A stretch of 64,000 nt of DNA from contig NZ_PGFQ01000001.1 of the NCBI RefSeq assembly GCF_029870955.1, positions 1,302,001 to 1,366,000 of the forward strand, given 5' to 3'. Of the stretch, positions 1 through 9,086 are shown piece by piece. Within the stretch, counting starts at the first letter, position 1. Each line of letters starts with the position of its first letter. A program made the position numbers and the translations under genes. Source of the stretch: Sulfitobacter faviae. GTDB lineage: Bacteria; Pseudomonadota; Alphaproteobacteria; Rhodobacterales; Rhodobacteraceae. The notes beneath the pieces are model-generated. The model was not told where the DNA came from. It did not search any database and saw only the letters and a program-made list of their open reading frames with translations.

Positions 1-514
1 CGAATGGATAGACCTTGCCATAGGGCACCCATCGCTGCGCCAGCAGGTCATAGTTCAGAAACATCGTCGAGAAGCTTTCGATATCCTGCAACTTCTGAAC
101 GGCGAGGAAACACATGGAGATCGAGATGAACCACTCGAAGGCCCGAAGTGTGAAGATGTTGCCGAATGCGTACCAAGAGAGCCCCAGTGCCATCAGGAAG
201 GCCACGCCGAAAATGGCAATGACGGGCTGATAGCTGGTGTCCGATTGCTCTTCCTTGGGCTTGCCCAAACCGAAATGCACGCGCAGATCGTCGTAGCCGC
301 CAATCCGCTCCCCCTCGATGAAAGTCTGCGGCGTGGTCTCCACACCCTCTTTCGCCATGAAGGCATCGGTCTCTTCGCGGGTCGTGAGGTGGTGATCTTC
401 GACGTGATAGCCTTGCCGCTCCAGCAGGTCTTTCGATTTCAACCCGAAGGGACAGAGGTGTTGTTCCATCACCATCCGGTAGAGTTTCGCGGTCTTGCCC
501 TGTCCTTCGGCCAT
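1..514 (-). CDS. Glutaredoxin-MauE/DoxX-like membrane redox fusion protein (3' end cut by window)
   Basis: Read on the minus strand from an ATG preceded by AGGAGG; the frame stays open to the window edge, so the C-terminus is missing. Residues about 9-85 form a glutaredoxin-like domain with a CPFG redox motif near residue 21 and the cis-proline segment VETTPQTFI. This is followed by at least two hydrophobic helices (about 100-120 and 128-150) resembling MauE/DoxX-type membrane redox proteins. The CPFG motif has one cysteine, so a monothiol mechanism is expected. Inference: a membrane-tethered thiol carrier delivering or removing reducing equivalents; substrate unknown. Confidence 0.8.
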   Translation of the reverse strand, partial: MAEGQGKTAKLYRMVMEQHLCPFGLKSKDLLERQGYHVEDHHLTTREETDAFMAKEGVETTPQTFIEGERIGGYDDLRVHFGLGKPKEEQSDTSYQPVIAIFGVAFLMALGLSWYAFGNIFTLRAFEWFISISMCFLAVQKLQDIESFSTMFLNYDLLAQRWVPYGKVYPF

Positions 515-641
515 CCTAACCTCCTTTTGCCTTTTCGAACGACGTCTCAAAGGAGGAACAAGTTTCCAGCGCAGGAGAGTTCCGCAAAGGGGCGATTTAG
601 GTCAACCGGCAACCCTGCGCAGCGCGGCAGCGCGATGCCGC

Positions 642-2065
642 TCAGGCCAGTTTTCCCAGATGCGCGGCAGGAATCGTGACTGTCCAAGTCAGGGCGTTTT
701 CGCTGGTCACCGTTTCCGCCGCGCCATTGACCATCGCGGGGGCCAATACAGACAGAACCTTGCTCCCGAAACCGGTGGCCTTGTTGGCTGAGGGGTCAAA
801 GGTAATGCCGGTCTCGATCCACTGGAAACGCAGCCCCCCCTTTTCGGTATGAGACCAGTGGCATTGGATATCGCCGCAGCCGTCGCTCATCACCCCGTAT
901 TTCGTGGAATTCGTCGCCAGTTCATGCAGCGCCATGCCGATCAGTTGCAACGCCTGCGGTCCCAAAGCGACAGAGGGGCCATCCACATCCACCGCCTTGG
1001 CCTGCAAATGCAAAAACGGGTCCAACTGCGCGCGCACCAACTCAGCCAGATCCACCGAAGACCAGCCGCCATCGACCAGCAAATCGGTGGAGCGGGCCAG
1101 CGCCTGAATACGGGCCCCGAAGGATTTGTTGAACTCCGCGAGAGAGGCCGCCGAACTCGCCGTTTGACGCTGCATCGCCGTGACCAGAGAGAGCATGTTC
1201 TTGGCGCGGTGGATGACCTCACGCGAGACGAGATCGCGCACCTCTTCGGCCTTGCGCGTGGCGGTCACATCATGGTGGATGTTCGAGATCGAGACGATAT
1301 CCCCCGAAAGTGTCCGAATGGGCGTGCAGGCGATGGTGACATGGCGCTCGGTGCCGTCCTTGGCCACGCGCACCGCATTGAATTGGCGCAGCTTGCCGGC
1401 CATGATCTGATCGCGATACTCAAGCACCCGCGTCGGCCACTCCGGCGGATACAAAAGCTCGACCGACTGGCCCAAAGCCTCCTCTTCCGTATAGCCGTAG
1501 AGCCGCTCGGCTGCCGGATTCCAGCTGATGATGCGGCCTTCCATGTCATAGGTCAGGATCGCTTCGCCCGTGGTGGCCACGAGGGCGGCAAAGGTTTCCG
1601 CCTGCACATGGGCACGTTCGATATCATCATGCGCCATGCGGCGCGTCGTGACATTGCGGTGCTGCAACAGCAGGCAAGGCGCGCCTTGGATCGTCAAGCG
1701 GTTGGCGTTGAGTTGAAACCAGCGCCGCACCCCCGGCCCATCGCAGGGGTATTCCCCTCAAAGGAAGTCCCGGTTTTCAGCGCTTGGCGCAGCCCTTCCA
1801 GAACCGTTTCCGCCTGCACCACGGCACCCATGGCCGCCGCTTCGCAGATGTCAAAGTAATTGGCCCCGACGTAATGCGTTCCGGCATCGCCGCCATTCTC
1901 TTCGCAAAACAGTTTCCACGCCATATTGACCGCGACAATCTTGCCGGTGGCGTCAAGAATGACCACCTCATCGGTCATCGCCTCGATCAATTCGTAATGG
2001 CTGGCGTCGAGCGTGACGCTTTGGGTGCTTTTCAACATAGCCCCACCATAGCGCGAATTCGACAT
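642..2065 (-). CDS. PAS-domain HWE-family sensor histidine kinase, frameshifted in this assembly
   Basis: Two overlapping minus-strand frames join into one protein of about 474 residues if one G is added to the GGGG run at 1754-1757 (plus strand CCCC). The N-terminal frame carries a first PAS domain (about residues 20-130) and the next a second PAS domain (EAILTYDMEGRIISWNPA). The C-terminus has the HWE-type phospho-acceptor region (EVIHRAKNMLSLV) and the ATPase motif HELATNSTKYG followed by a W. It is probably cytosolic, since no membrane segment is seen. HWE kinases usually work in light, redox or general stress signalling. No response regulator is adjacent. An alternative start is the ATG at 2038. 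Confidence 0.85.
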
Positions 2066-2209
2066 TGTCTAAAGTTAACTTAGGTTTAATCGTTAAGGCC
2101 AGAATCCTTATTTTATCGGGTTTTGGCGGAAACCCTCCTGCCTCTGCGGCGGCTGCTCGCCCGCGCGTGAGGCTTGCAATCCGCGCAAATTCTGAAATAA
2201 GCCCCGCCA

Positions 2210-2244
2210 TCCGGTCGCAGCCTACCCGGACATCAAAACAAGGG
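2210..2244 (+). promoter_or_regulatory. preQ1-I riboswitch candidate overlapping the queC ribosome binding site
   Basis: A 35-nt segment matches the known minimal preQ1-I aptamer. A 5-bp P1 stem (UCCGG 2210-2214 with CCGGA 2226-2230) closes a loop UCGCAGCCUAC whose last C (2225) sits where the ligand-pairing cytosine is expected. It is followed by an A-rich tail CAAAACAAGGG (2234-2244). The same loop start (GGUCGCAG), the C before the 3' stem arm and the CAAAACAAGGG tail are found in the Thermoanaerobacter tengcongensis aptamer, from memory. AAGGG ends 7 nt before the queC ATG at 2252, so pseudoknot formation would hide the Shine-Dalgarno sequence. The genes controlled make preQ1, which fits feedback repression of translation. 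Confidence 0.85.
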
Positions 2245-2251
2245 CCCCAAA

Positions 2252-2953
2252 ATGAAAACACTTGTCATCTGCTCAGGCGGACTCGATTCCGTGTCGCTTG
2301 CGCATATCACCGCCGAGGTGCGTCACCTCACCCGGCTCGTCTCCTTCGACTATGGCCAGCGCCACCGCAAAGAGGTCGATTTCGCCCGGGCGGCGGCCGA
2401 ACGGCTGGGCGTGCCGTTTCACCTGATCGACATGCGCGGGATCGGTGCGGCGCTATCGGGCTCCGCCCTGACCGATGATATCGACGTGCCCGATGGGCAT
2501 TACGCCGAAGACACGATGAAGATCACCGTCGTGCCGAACCGCAATGCGATCATGCTGTCGATCGGCTTTGGCATTGCCGCCGCGCAGGGGGATGAGGCGG
2601 TGGCCACTGCCGTGCATGGCGGCGATCATTTCATCTATCCCGACTGCCGCCCCGGTTTCACCCGCGCCTTCGATGCGATGCAGCAGGCCGCGCTCGACGG
2701 CTATGCCGACGTGCGGCTGCACACGCCCTTCGTAGAGCACAGCAAGGCCGAGATCGTCCGCCAAGGCGCGCAGCACGGCACGCCCTTCGCTGAGACGTGG
2801 TCCTGCTACAAGGGCGGCGCGGTCCATTGCGGGCGCTGCGGCACCTGTGTCGAACGGCGCGAAGCCTTTCATCTGGCCAAGATTACCGATCCCACGGTCT
2901 ACGCCGACCCCGACTATTGGACCACGGCCCTCGCCGCGCAGGGGGAAGGCTGA
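2252..2953 (+). CDS. queC: 7-cyano-7-deazaguanine (preQ0) synthase QueC
   Basis: QueC uses ATP and ammonia to turn 7-carboxy-7-deazaguanine into preQ0 in the queuosine pathway. The 233-residue product starts with the PP-loop ATPase motif SGGLDS (residues 8-13) and ends with the zinc cysteines CYKGGAVHCGRCGTC. Length and motifs are typical. The start ATG lies 7 nt after AAGGG, the 3' end of the riboswitch. The TGA stop overlaps the queD start (TGATG), so the two are translationally coupled. First gene of queCDEF. Confidence 0.97.
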   Translation: MKTLVICSGGLDSVSLAHITAEVRHLTRLVSFDYGQRHRKEVDFARAAAERLGVPFHLIDMRGIGAALSGSALTDDIDVPDGHYAEDTMKITVVPNRNAIMLSIGFGIAAAQGDEAVATAVHGGDHFIYPDCRPGFTRAFDAMQQAALDGYADVRLHTPFVEHSKAEIVRQGAQHGTPFAETWSCYKGGAVHCGRCGTCVERREAFHLAKITDPTVYADPDYWTTALAAQGEG

Positions 2954-3306
2954 TGTTCCGCATTCGCAAGGAATTCCACTTCTCCGCCAGCCACCAGTTG
3001 ACCCACCTGCCCGACGATCATCAATGCGCGCGGCTGCATGGGCACAACTACATCGTCGTGGTCGAACTGGCCGCCGAGACGCTCACTGCCGATGGTTTCG
3101 TGCGCGATTACCACGACTTGAAACCGCTCAAGACCTATATCGACGATCACTTTGACCACCGGCATCTGAACGATGTGCTGGACGGCCCCTCCACCGCCGA
3201 GAACATGGCGAAACATTTCCACGACTGGTGCGCCGCCCGCTGGCCCGAGACCTCTGCCGTGCTGGTCAGCGAGACCCCGAAAACATGGGCGGAATACCGG
3301 CCATGA
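2953..3306 (+). CDS. queD: 6-carboxy-5,6,7,8-tetrahydropterin synthase QueD
   Basis: QueD converts dihydroneopterin triphosphate to 6-carboxytetrahydropterin, the second committed step to preQ0. The 117-residue protein shows the zinc histidines of the family (FSASHQL, LHGHNY), the catalytic cysteine in [10 protein letters not shown] and the FDHRHLND block. The start is the ATG sharing its A with the queC stop; a longer in-frame reading is possible but would overlap queC. The stop overlaps the queE start (ATGA). Confidence 0.96.
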   Translation: MFRIRKEFHFSASHQLTHLPDDHQCARLHGHNYIVVVELAAETLTADGFVRDYHDLKPLKTYIDDHFDHRHLNDVLDGPSTAENMAKHFHDWCAARWPETSAVLVSETPKTWAEYRP

Positions 3307-4010
3307 CCCTGCGCATCGCCGAGATCTTCGGCCCCACCATTCAGGGCGAAGGCGCGCTGATCGGGGAGCCGACGGTATTCGTCCGCGCGGGCGGCTGTGA
3401 CTATCGGTGCAGCTGGTGCGACAGCCTGCATGCCGTCGACAGCCAGTACCGCCATAGCTGGACCCCCATGTCGACCGAGGACATCTGGCGCCAGATCCGC
3501 AAGCTTTCCAAGGACCAACCGCTGACCGTCTCCCTCTCGGGTGGCAATCCGGCGATACAGGATTTCGGCCCGCTGATCCGCATGGGCAAGGCCGCGGGCT
3601 ATCGTTTCGCCTGCGAGACCCAAGGCTCTATCGCGCGGCCATGGTTTGCCGAGCTTGATACGCTCGTGCTCTCCCCCAAACCGCCATCAAGCGGTGAGCG
3701 CGTCGATTGGAACGCATTCGACGCCTGCCGGACCCTCGGCGCGCAGGCGCGGCAGCAGGTGATGAAAATCGTGATCTTTGACGAGATCGACTACCATTGG
3801 GCGCGCGAAGTGCATGCCCATCACCTCGATATCCCGCTCTACCTTCAACCCGGCAACCCCGAGGTCGACCCCGCCACGCCGGTGGACCCGCAGGCGCTGG
3901 CCGACCGTTTGGGCTGGCTGACCGAGCTTGCCATGACCGATCACTGGTTCGCCCCCCTTATCCTGCCGCAGCTTCATGTCCTGATCTGGGGCAACAAGCG
4001 CGGCGTCTGA
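3303..4010 (+). CDS. queE: 7-carboxy-7-deazaguanine synthase QueE (radical SAM)
   Basis: QueE carries out the radical SAM ring contraction of 6-carboxytetrahydropterin to 7-carboxy-7-deazaguanine. The 235-residue protein has the Fe-S motif CDYRCSWCD (C-x3-C-x2-C) near residue 32, preceded by GPTIQGEG, a QueE signature, and a GGNPAI segment in the place of the usual GGEP. It starts at an ATG overlapping the queD stop by 4 nt; a longer in-frame reading inside queD is rejected for this reason. Confidence 0.96.
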   Translation: MTLRIAEIFGPTIQGEGALIGEPTVFVRAGGCDYRCSWCDSLHAVDSQYRHSWTPMSTEDIWRQIRKLSKDQPLTVSLSGGNPAIQDFGPLIRMGKAAGYRFACETQGSIARPWFAELDTLVLSPKPPSSGERVDWNAFDACRTLGAQARQQVMKIVIFDEIDYHWAREVHAHHLDIPLYLQPGNPEVDPATPVDPQALADRLGWLTELAMTDHWFAPLILPQLHVLIWGNKRGV

Positions 4011-4025
4011 CCGATGGAGACCCCC

Positions 4026-4490
4026 ATGTCCGACGACATCTACAGCAATCTGAAACAGCTCGGCGGGGAAACCCGCATCCCCGCCAGCCCCGAAGAGGCC
4101 GAGCTTGAGCGTGTGCCGAACCCGCAGGCCGATGTGGCCTATAACGTGCGCTTCACCGCGCCGGAGTTCACCTCGCTCTGCCCGATGACCGGCCAGCCCG
4201 ACTTTGCCCATCTGGTGATCGACTATGTGCCCGGCCCGTGGCTCGTGGAATCGAAATCGCTCAAGCTGTTTTTGACCTCCTTCCGCAATCACGGCGCCTT
4301 TCATGAGGATTGCACCATCTCCATCGCCCGCCGCTTGGCCGAGTTCCTCGACCCGCAATGGCTGCGGATCGGGGGCTATTGGTATCCGCGCGGCGGCATT
4401 CCCATCGATGTGTTCTGGCAAACCGGCCCCCTGCCCGAGGGCGTCTGGATCCCCGATCAAGGGGTGCCGCCCTACCGCGGGCGCGGCTGA
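4026..4490 (+). CDS. queF: NADPH-dependent 7-cyano-7-deazaguanine reductase QueF
   Basis: QueF reduces the nitrile of preQ0 to the amine preQ1. The 154-residue product is the short, single-domain type. The catalytic cysteine is in [13 protein letters not shown], and the NADPH/active-site motif ESKSLKLF is followed by [12 protein letters not shown] chose the ATG at 4026 because GGAGA lies 6 nt upstream; an in-frame ATG at 4014 has no binding site. It is the last gene of queCDEF, followed by a strong terminator. With this gene the operon makes the riboswitch ligand itself. Confidence 0.95.
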   Translation: MSDDIYSNLKQLGGETRIPASPEEAELERVPNPQADVAYNVRFTAPEFTSLCPMTGQPDFAHLVIDYVPGPWLVESKSLKLFLTSFRNHGAFHEDCTISIARRLAEFLDPQWLRIGGYWYPRGGIPIDVFWQTGPLPEGVWIPDQGVPPYRGRG

Positions 4491-4524
4491 CCGGGCCCTC
4501 CCTACCTCCTACCCCCGCAGCATT

Positions 4525-4561
4525 CGGGGCGCGCGCCCACCCGCCCGCGCCCCGTTTTTTT
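4525..4561 (+). terminator. Rho-independent terminator of queCDEF
   Basis: A perfect 9-bp GC stem, CGGGGCGCG (4525-4533) with CGCGCCCCG (4546-4554), is followed directly by seven T. It lies 35 nt after the queF stop. Confidence 0.9.
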
Positions 4562-4702
4562 CGGTGAAAACCGTGTGTTTTAGATCACAATATCTTCAGC
4601 AACTGCCTTCTTCCTTGAACCTCCAGCGGAGAAAGGCCGTTAGTCTCTCATACACGCATACGACCCTGCCCCGCGCAGAGAGGTCAACCACGGAGCGACC
4701 AC

Positions 4703-5366
4703 ATGCTGACAAGACGTCATTTCATTCAGACCACCACGGCGCTATTTTCCGGCGCAATTGCCACCCCCTGATGGCCCGCACGCGCCCAAGCGCGGCAGAG
4801 AAGGCCGCATGGGATGCGCAGGTCACCCCAGCGGGCTTTGACCCGGCGACGAGCAACCCTTGGGGCGTCCACCCGCGCTTCTTGCCGCAGCGGGTCGTGG
4901 CGAATGACAACCTGCGCGTCGGTGACATCCACGTCGATGCGGTGGCGCGCTATATCTATCATATCGAAGAGGGCGGCACCGCCATGCGCTACGGCGTGGC
5001 GATTGCCCGTGGCAATCTTTATGAGCCGGGCACTTATACGATCAAGCGCAAGGTGCAATGGCCCCATTGGACGCCCACCCAAAACATGATCAAGCGCGAT
5101 CCCGAGCTTTACGCGGGCCTCGAAGACGGCGTGCCGCCCGGCCCGGAAAACCCCTCGGCTCGCGGGCGCTTTACCTCTTTGAAGGAAACCGCGACACCTA
5201 TCTGCGCATCCACGGCACCCCGCAGCCGCAGAGCATCGGGGGCCGGGCAAGCTCAGGCTGTGTGCGGATGATCATGGCGCATATCAACCAGCTCTACCCG
5301 AATGTGCAGACCGGCTCGACAGCCTATCTCTATTCGGCGGAAGAAAGCGTTGTTGCCAGCAGCTAA
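4703..5366 (+). CDS. L,D-transpeptidase (YkuD family), Tat/Sec-exported, two frameshifts in this assembly
   Basis: The gene starts with a twin-arginine-like signal (LTRRHFIQ, then a hydrophobic stretch ending ATPLMA). The frame is lost in CCCCC at 4764-4768 and again in CCCC at 5151-5154; adding one C to each gives a continuous protein of about 221 residues. The YkuD catalytic block is complete: an H-G-T start, a conserved glycine pair and ASSGCVRM with the nucleophilic cysteine. Such enzymes form 3-3 cross-links in peptidoglycan or attach proteins to it in the periplasm. An AT-rich leader of about 140 nt separates it from queF. Confidence 0.85.
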
Positions 5367-5378
5367 GCTGGAACGAAA

Positions 5379-5406
5379 AACGGGGGCCGCTTGGCAGCCC
5401 CCGTTT
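5379..5406 (-). terminator. Bidirectional hairpin terminator between convergent genes
   Basis: AAACGGGG (5379-5386) pairs with CCCCGTTT (5399-5406). On the minus strand the stem is followed by a T run and lies just after the lipoprotein gene stop. On the plus strand it follows the L,D-transpeptidase stop by 12 nt. Probably serves both genes. Confidence 0.7.
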
Positions 5407-5411
5407 CTATG

Positions 5412-5684
5412 TCAGGCTTGGCGTTTGGTGCAGATCGGATTGCCGCCTACCGCCCGCAGCGGCACCAGCGTCGTCTCGACCGGGCCGTTGTGCTGATACC
5501 AATAGCAGCCATCCTCCGGCAGCAACCGCGCCGTCGACAGATCTTGGTTCGGCGCGGCAAGGCTCACCACCGCCTCTGGCAGATTGCCCACACGGGCCGA
5601 GCCGCCCTGCGGCCCACTCGCCGGCACCGTACACCCGGCAACGGCCAGCAAGGCCGCCCCGATCACAAAAGTTCCTGTTTTCAT
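5412..5684 (-). CDS. Small lipoprotein of unknown function
   Basis: A 90-residue product begins MKTGTFVIGAALLAVAGC, a textbook lipoprotein signal with lipobox AVAGC, so it should be anchored by Cys19. The mature part is about 72 residues with two further cysteines and a WYQHNGPVETTLVPL segment; I do not recognise the family. The start chosen gives the proper signal peptide; an upstream in-frame ATG at 5699 would add five residues. It faces the L,D-transpeptidase tail to tail, so an envelope role is plausible but unproven. Confidence 0.7.
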   Translation of the reverse strand: MKTGTFVIGAALLAVAGCTVPASGPQGGSARVGNLPEAVVSLAAPNQDLSTARLLPEDGCYWYQHNGPVETTLVPLRAVGGNPICTKRQA

Positions 5685-5790
5685 CAAAGCCTCTGCCATT
5701 CCTGATTATATCTGGGGCAATCTGACAGACCGGATGGGGATTTCAAGGCACAAGGGGGTGAGGATGGTCGACAGCGCCCTACGCGCCGAA

Positions 5791-5866
5791 TGGCGACCCC
5801 GGCAGGATTCGAACCTGCAACCTGCCCCTTAGGAGGGGCTGCTCTATCCAGTTGAGCCACGGGGCC
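5791..5866 (-). tRNA. tRNA-Arg (anticodon CCT)
   Basis: The minus strand folds as a 76-nt tRNA: acceptor GGCCCCG/CGGGGTC, D-arm GCTCAACTGGATAGAGC, anticodon loop CTCCTAA giving CCT (reads AGG), T-arm with GGTTCGAATCC, and an encoded CCA end at 5791-5793. Confidence 0.95.
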
Positions 5867-5986
5867 GACAGGCTTGGGTTTAGCGCAAGCGTCTGGCGAT
5901 GTCATCGGCAGATTGGCAACCGAATGACTGCGCCTTGCAGCAGGGCTGCGGCAATGCTTGATCGCGCCTCCCGCTTCGCGCTACCT

Positions 5987-7051
5987 ATGGGTGAGGCAAA
6001 CAGGAAAACCAAATTGACCACACCCCCCAAACGCCCGTTGACCCTGCGTGATGTGTCCGATGCTTGCGGCGTTTCCGAGATGACGGTCAGCCGCGTCCTG
6101 CGCAAGCGTGGCGACGTGTCGGAGGCCACCCGCAACCGTGTTCTCGCCGCCGCCAAGGCGCTTGGCTATGTGCCCAACCAGATCGCCGGATCGCTGGCCA
6201 GCCAGCGCGTGAACCTTGTGGCGGTCGTGATCCCTTCACTGGGCAATATGGTGTTCCCCGAAGTCCTGAACGGCATCAACCAAGTGCTCGAAGACACGCC
6301 CCTGCAGCCGGTCGTGGGGGTGACGGACTACCTGCCCGAGAAGGAAGAGCGGGTGCTTTATGAGATGCTCTCATGGCGGCCCTCTGGCGTCATCATCGCG
6401 GGGTTGGAGCATTCCGACGCCACCCGCGCCATGCTGCGCAATGCGGGCATTCCGGTGGTCGAGATCATGGACACCGATGGCAAACCCGTCGATGCGATGG
6501 TGGGGATCTCCCACCGCCGCGCCGGGCGCGAGATGGCACAGGCGATCCTGCGCGAGGGCTATGAGCGGATTGGCTTCATGGGCACGAAAATGCCCCTCGA
6601 CCACCGCGCGCGCAAACGGTTTGAAGGTTTTACCGAAGGGCTCGCCAAGGCGGGGGTCGAGATCGAAGACCGGGCCTTTTACTCCGGCGGCTCCGCGCTG
6701 GCCAAGGGGCGCGAGATGACGCAAGAGATGCTCGAACGCTCGCCTGACCTTGATTTTCTATATTATTCCAACGACATGATCGGTGCGGGTGGGCTGCTGC
6801 ATCTGATCGACCAAGGCATCGACATTCCCGGTCAGATCGGCCTTGCCGGGTTCAACAACGTGGAACTGCTGCAAGGTCTGCCGCGTCAATTGGCGACGAT
6901 GGACGCTTGCCGGAACGAGATCGGTCAGGCGGCGGCGCGGATCATCCTCAACCAGGCCCAGCCCGAGCCGGACCCGGAAATGCAAACCCAGATCACCCTG
7001 ACGCCAACGCTGTCGCTGGGCGATACCCTGCGCCGCCGCCGTCAGGGGTGA
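5987..7051 (+). CDS. LacI-family transcriptional regulator (GntR/gluconate-repressor-like)
   Basis: A 354-residue repressor. An N-terminal helix-turn-helix (LTLRDVSDACGVSEMTVSR, about residues 20-38) and hinge (ALGYVPNQIAGSLAS) are followed by a periplasmic-binding-like effector domain (VVIPSLGNMVFPEVLNGI; SNDMIGAGGLLHL). The pattern is closest in my memory to the E. coli GntR type of LacI regulators that sense sugar acids. The start is uncertain: the ATG at 5987 has no clear binding site, and a TTG at 6014 has AGGA 8 nt upstream. The stop overlaps the next gene's GTG. Its target is not evident; no sugar-acid genes lie nearby. Confidence 0.88.
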   Translation: MGEANRKTKLTTPPKRPLTLRDVSDACGVSEMTVSRVLRKRGDVSEATRNRVLAAAKALGYVPNQIAGSLASQRVNLVAVVIPSLGNMVFPEVLNGINQVLEDTPLQPVVGVTDYLPEKEERVLYEMLSWRPSGVIIAGLEHSDATRAMLRNAGIPVVEIMDTDGKPVDAMVGISHRRAGREMAQAILREGYERIGFMGTKMPLDHRARKRFEGFTEGLAKAGVEIEDRAFYSGGSALAKGREMTQEMLERSPDLDFLYYSNDMIGAGGLLHLIDQGIDIPGQIGLAGFNNVELLQGLPRQLATMDACRNEIGQAAARIILNQAQPEPDPEMQTQITLTPTLSLGDTLRRRRQG

Positions 7052-8262
7052 GCCGCCCAAGGCTCGGCAATGGCGCCGCGCGGCGGTTGTTTCTGGCGCG
7101 TCACCTGCTGTCGGACCCGCCGCAGGGCCCAGCCAAGGGCGCGGCACTGCTCAAGCTGATCCATGATCTGGGCTTTGTGCAGCTCGACAGCATCAACACG
7201 GTGGCGCGGGCGCATGATCTGATCCTGTTCGCCCGCCGTCCGCGCTATCGCCCCGCTGCGCTCAAGCGGCTTTATGAAAAAGACCGGGCGCTCTTTGAGC
7301 ATTGGACCCATGACGCCGCCGTCATCCCGATGGAATTCTACCCGCAATGGCATCTGCGCCGAACCCGCGATGCGGCCAAGTTGCTGGGCCGCTGGAAGGA
7401 TTGGCAGCGGCACGACTTCGAAACACAGATGCAAAACGTGCTCGCGCAGGTCCGGGCCGAGGGCAGCGTCACCTCATCCGACGTGGGCCGCGACGAGCCG
7501 CGCAGCAGCGGCGGCTGGTGGCAGTGGCATCCCTCGAAAACCGCGCTGGAATATCTGTGGCGCAGCGGCGCGCTGGCCGTGACCGGGCGCGAGGGGTTTC
7601 GCAAGCGCTATGACCTGACCGAGCGGGTGGTGCCCGACGCGCTGCGTGACCCGGCGCATGCCCCCGACATAGAGCAGACGATCGACTGGTGCTGCGATCA
7701 GGCGCTGGCGCGCTTGGGTTTTGCCACGGCAGGGGAATTGGCCGCCTTCTGGGCCCATATCTCCCCCGCCGAGGCGCGCGGCTGGTGCGCGGCAGAACAA
7801 GCCGCGGGGCGGCTGGAGGAGATCGACGTTGAGGCCGCCGACGGCAGCCTGCGGCCCGCCTTTGCCCGCCCCGGCTGGGCCGATGACCCCGCCCTTACCC
7901 ACGAACCGCCCAAACGGCTCCGGGTGCTCAGCCCCTTCGACCCCGCCCTGCGCGACCGCAAACGCGCCGCCCGGCTTTTCGGTTTCGACTACCGGATCGA
8001 GGTCTTCGTGCCCGAGGCGCAGCGCGAATACGGCTACTATGTCTTTCCGCTGTTACAGGGCGACAGGCTGGTGGGGCGGGTCGATATGAAGGCGCATCGC
8101 GATCTGGACGTCTTGCACGTCACCGCGCTCTGGCCCGAACGCGGGGTTCGCTGGGGCAAGGGGCGGCAAGCGGCCTTCGAGGCAGAGCTGCAACGCCTCC
8201 TCCCGCTGGCTGGGGTGCGCCGGGTCAGCTTCACCGACGGTTGGCTGCGCGTGCCACATTAG
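7048..8262 (+). CDS. Winged-helix DNA glycosylase, AlkZ/YcaQ-like (HTH_42 family)
   Basis: A 404-residue protein of the family that includes E. coli YcaQ, which unhooks interstrand DNA crosslinks, and Streptomyces AlkZ. The QxD catalytic motif is present in GFVQLDSINTV, followed by ARAHDLILFAR. Further typical blocks are FEHWTHDAAVIP and the C-terminal LSPFDP..DRKR and RVDMKAHR. I chose the GTG at 7048, which overlaps the LacI stop (GTGA), over an earlier start inside lacI. Expected role: excision of alkylated or crosslinked bases. The coupling to a LacI regulator is unexplained. Confidence 0.85.
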   Translation: MSRPRLGNGAARRLFLARHLLSDPPQGPAKGAALLKLIHDLGFVQLDSINTVARAHDLILFARRPRYRPAALKRLYEKDRALFEHWTHDAAVIPMEFYPQWHLRRTRDAAKLLGRWKDWQRHDFETQMQNVLAQVRAEGSVTSSDVGRDEPRSSGGWWQWHPSKTALEYLWRSGALAVTGREGFRKRYDLTERVVPDALRDPAHAPDIEQTIDWCCDQALARLGFATAGELAAFWAHISPAEARGWCAAEQAAGRLEEIDVEAADGSLRPAFARPGWADDPALTHEPPKRLRVLSPFDPALRDRKRAARLFGFDYRIEVFVPEAQREYGYYVFPLLQGDRLVGRVDMKAHRDLDVLHVTALWPERGVRWGKGRQAAFEAELQRLLPLAGVRRVSFTDGWLRVPH

Positions 8263-8954
8263 CCGAAACGGGGCGGCAGCAACCCTGCGTGAAACCAGTT
8301 GAGATAGCTGTGGATCGAATGCACGGGCCGCCCGGTCGCCGCCGCGATGTCGGAGGCATATGGCACCATGTTGGTGCATTCCAAAAGGATCGCCCCGACA
8401 TCCGCGTGGGCCTCCACCAGCCGCTGCGCCGCCTGCACCATCTCGGCCCGTGCCTGCCCCACGTCGAGGTCGGGCAGATTGCCGAGGATCGTTCGGGCGA
8501 AACTACTGCCCTCCATCCCCACCACCGGGCTGCCCTCGGGCACAGCCGCCGCGCGCAAATGGGCGGGCGAAAGCGTGGCGGCGGAGATCGTCAAGATGCC
8601 CACCCTTTGCCCCGGCGGCAGGCAGGCCGCGATCTGCGCCGCCTGCTCCAACGCAGAGGCGGCGACAGGCACGCCCAGCGCTTCGGCGAGGCGAGGCCGG
8701 ATCAGCGCCAAGAACCCGCAGGTGGTGGCGATGCCCGTGCAGCCTTCGGCGATCAAGTCGCGCCCCACAGCGATAAAAGCCTGCACGAAGGGCTCGATAT
8801 CGTCGCACACGATCGCTTCAGGCGTGGCCCCCGGCACCACCGCATAGCGCACCGGGAAATCCCAACTGCCCGCATGGCCGACATCCCCCAGAATGCGGGG
8901 AAACCGCGTGTCCAGCATGAGGATTCCCAGCCGCGCGCCCGTCTCGTTTGTCAT
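8259..8954 (-). CDS. Aspartate/glutamate (hydantoin) racemase-like protein
   Basis: A 231-residue member of the Asp/Glu/hydantoin racemase superfamily. Both catalytic cysteines are present, in IATTCGFLAL and ILLECTNMVP. The ATG is preceded by GGAGGGC, and an upstream extension of the frame was rejected. The gene is divergent from the DadA-TRAP-Pxp operon, so it may supply or remove a D-amino acid isomer for that pathway (inference). Its 3' end overlaps the glycosylase gene tail to tail by 4 nt. Confidence 0.82.
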   Translation of the reverse strand: MTNETGARLGILMLDTRFPRILGDVGHAGSWDFPVRYAVVPGATPEAIVCDDIEPFVQAFIAVGRDLIAEGCTGIATTCGFLALIRPRLAEALGVPVAASALEQAAQIAACLPPGQRVGILTISAATLSPAHLRAAAVPEGSPVVGMEGSSFARTILGNLPDLDVGQARAEMVQAAQRLVEAHADVGAILLECTNMVPYASDIAAATGRPVHSIHSYLNWFHAGLLPPRFG

Positions 8955-9038
8955 ATGCCCTCCGTTTGGGCGCAGGGTGCCTTTGCGGGCAGGGCGAGAC
9001 AAGCGAAACCCTAACGATGACATTTTATCAGCATTTTG

Positions 9039-9067
9039 TTGACGTGATGATTTTTTGTGTAAAAGAT
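9039..9067 (+). promoter_or_regulatory. Candidate promoter of the DadA-TRAP-Pxp operon
   Basis: In the AT-rich divergent gap, TTGACG (9039-9044) and AAAGAT (9062-9067) are 17 bp apart. The -10 is poor. ATCA at 9027-9030 and TGAT at 9045-9048 form a loose inverted pair around the -35 and could be a repressor site. Suggestive only. Confidence 0.3.
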
Positions 9068-9086
9068 GCCCCAAAGGAAACAAGCC

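Noticed and set aside
4303..5271. 322-codon plus-strand frame joining queF and L,D-transpeptidase DNA
   Set aside because: Its first part is out of frame inside queF; only the part after 4769 is real coding sequence, brought into frame by a base loss.
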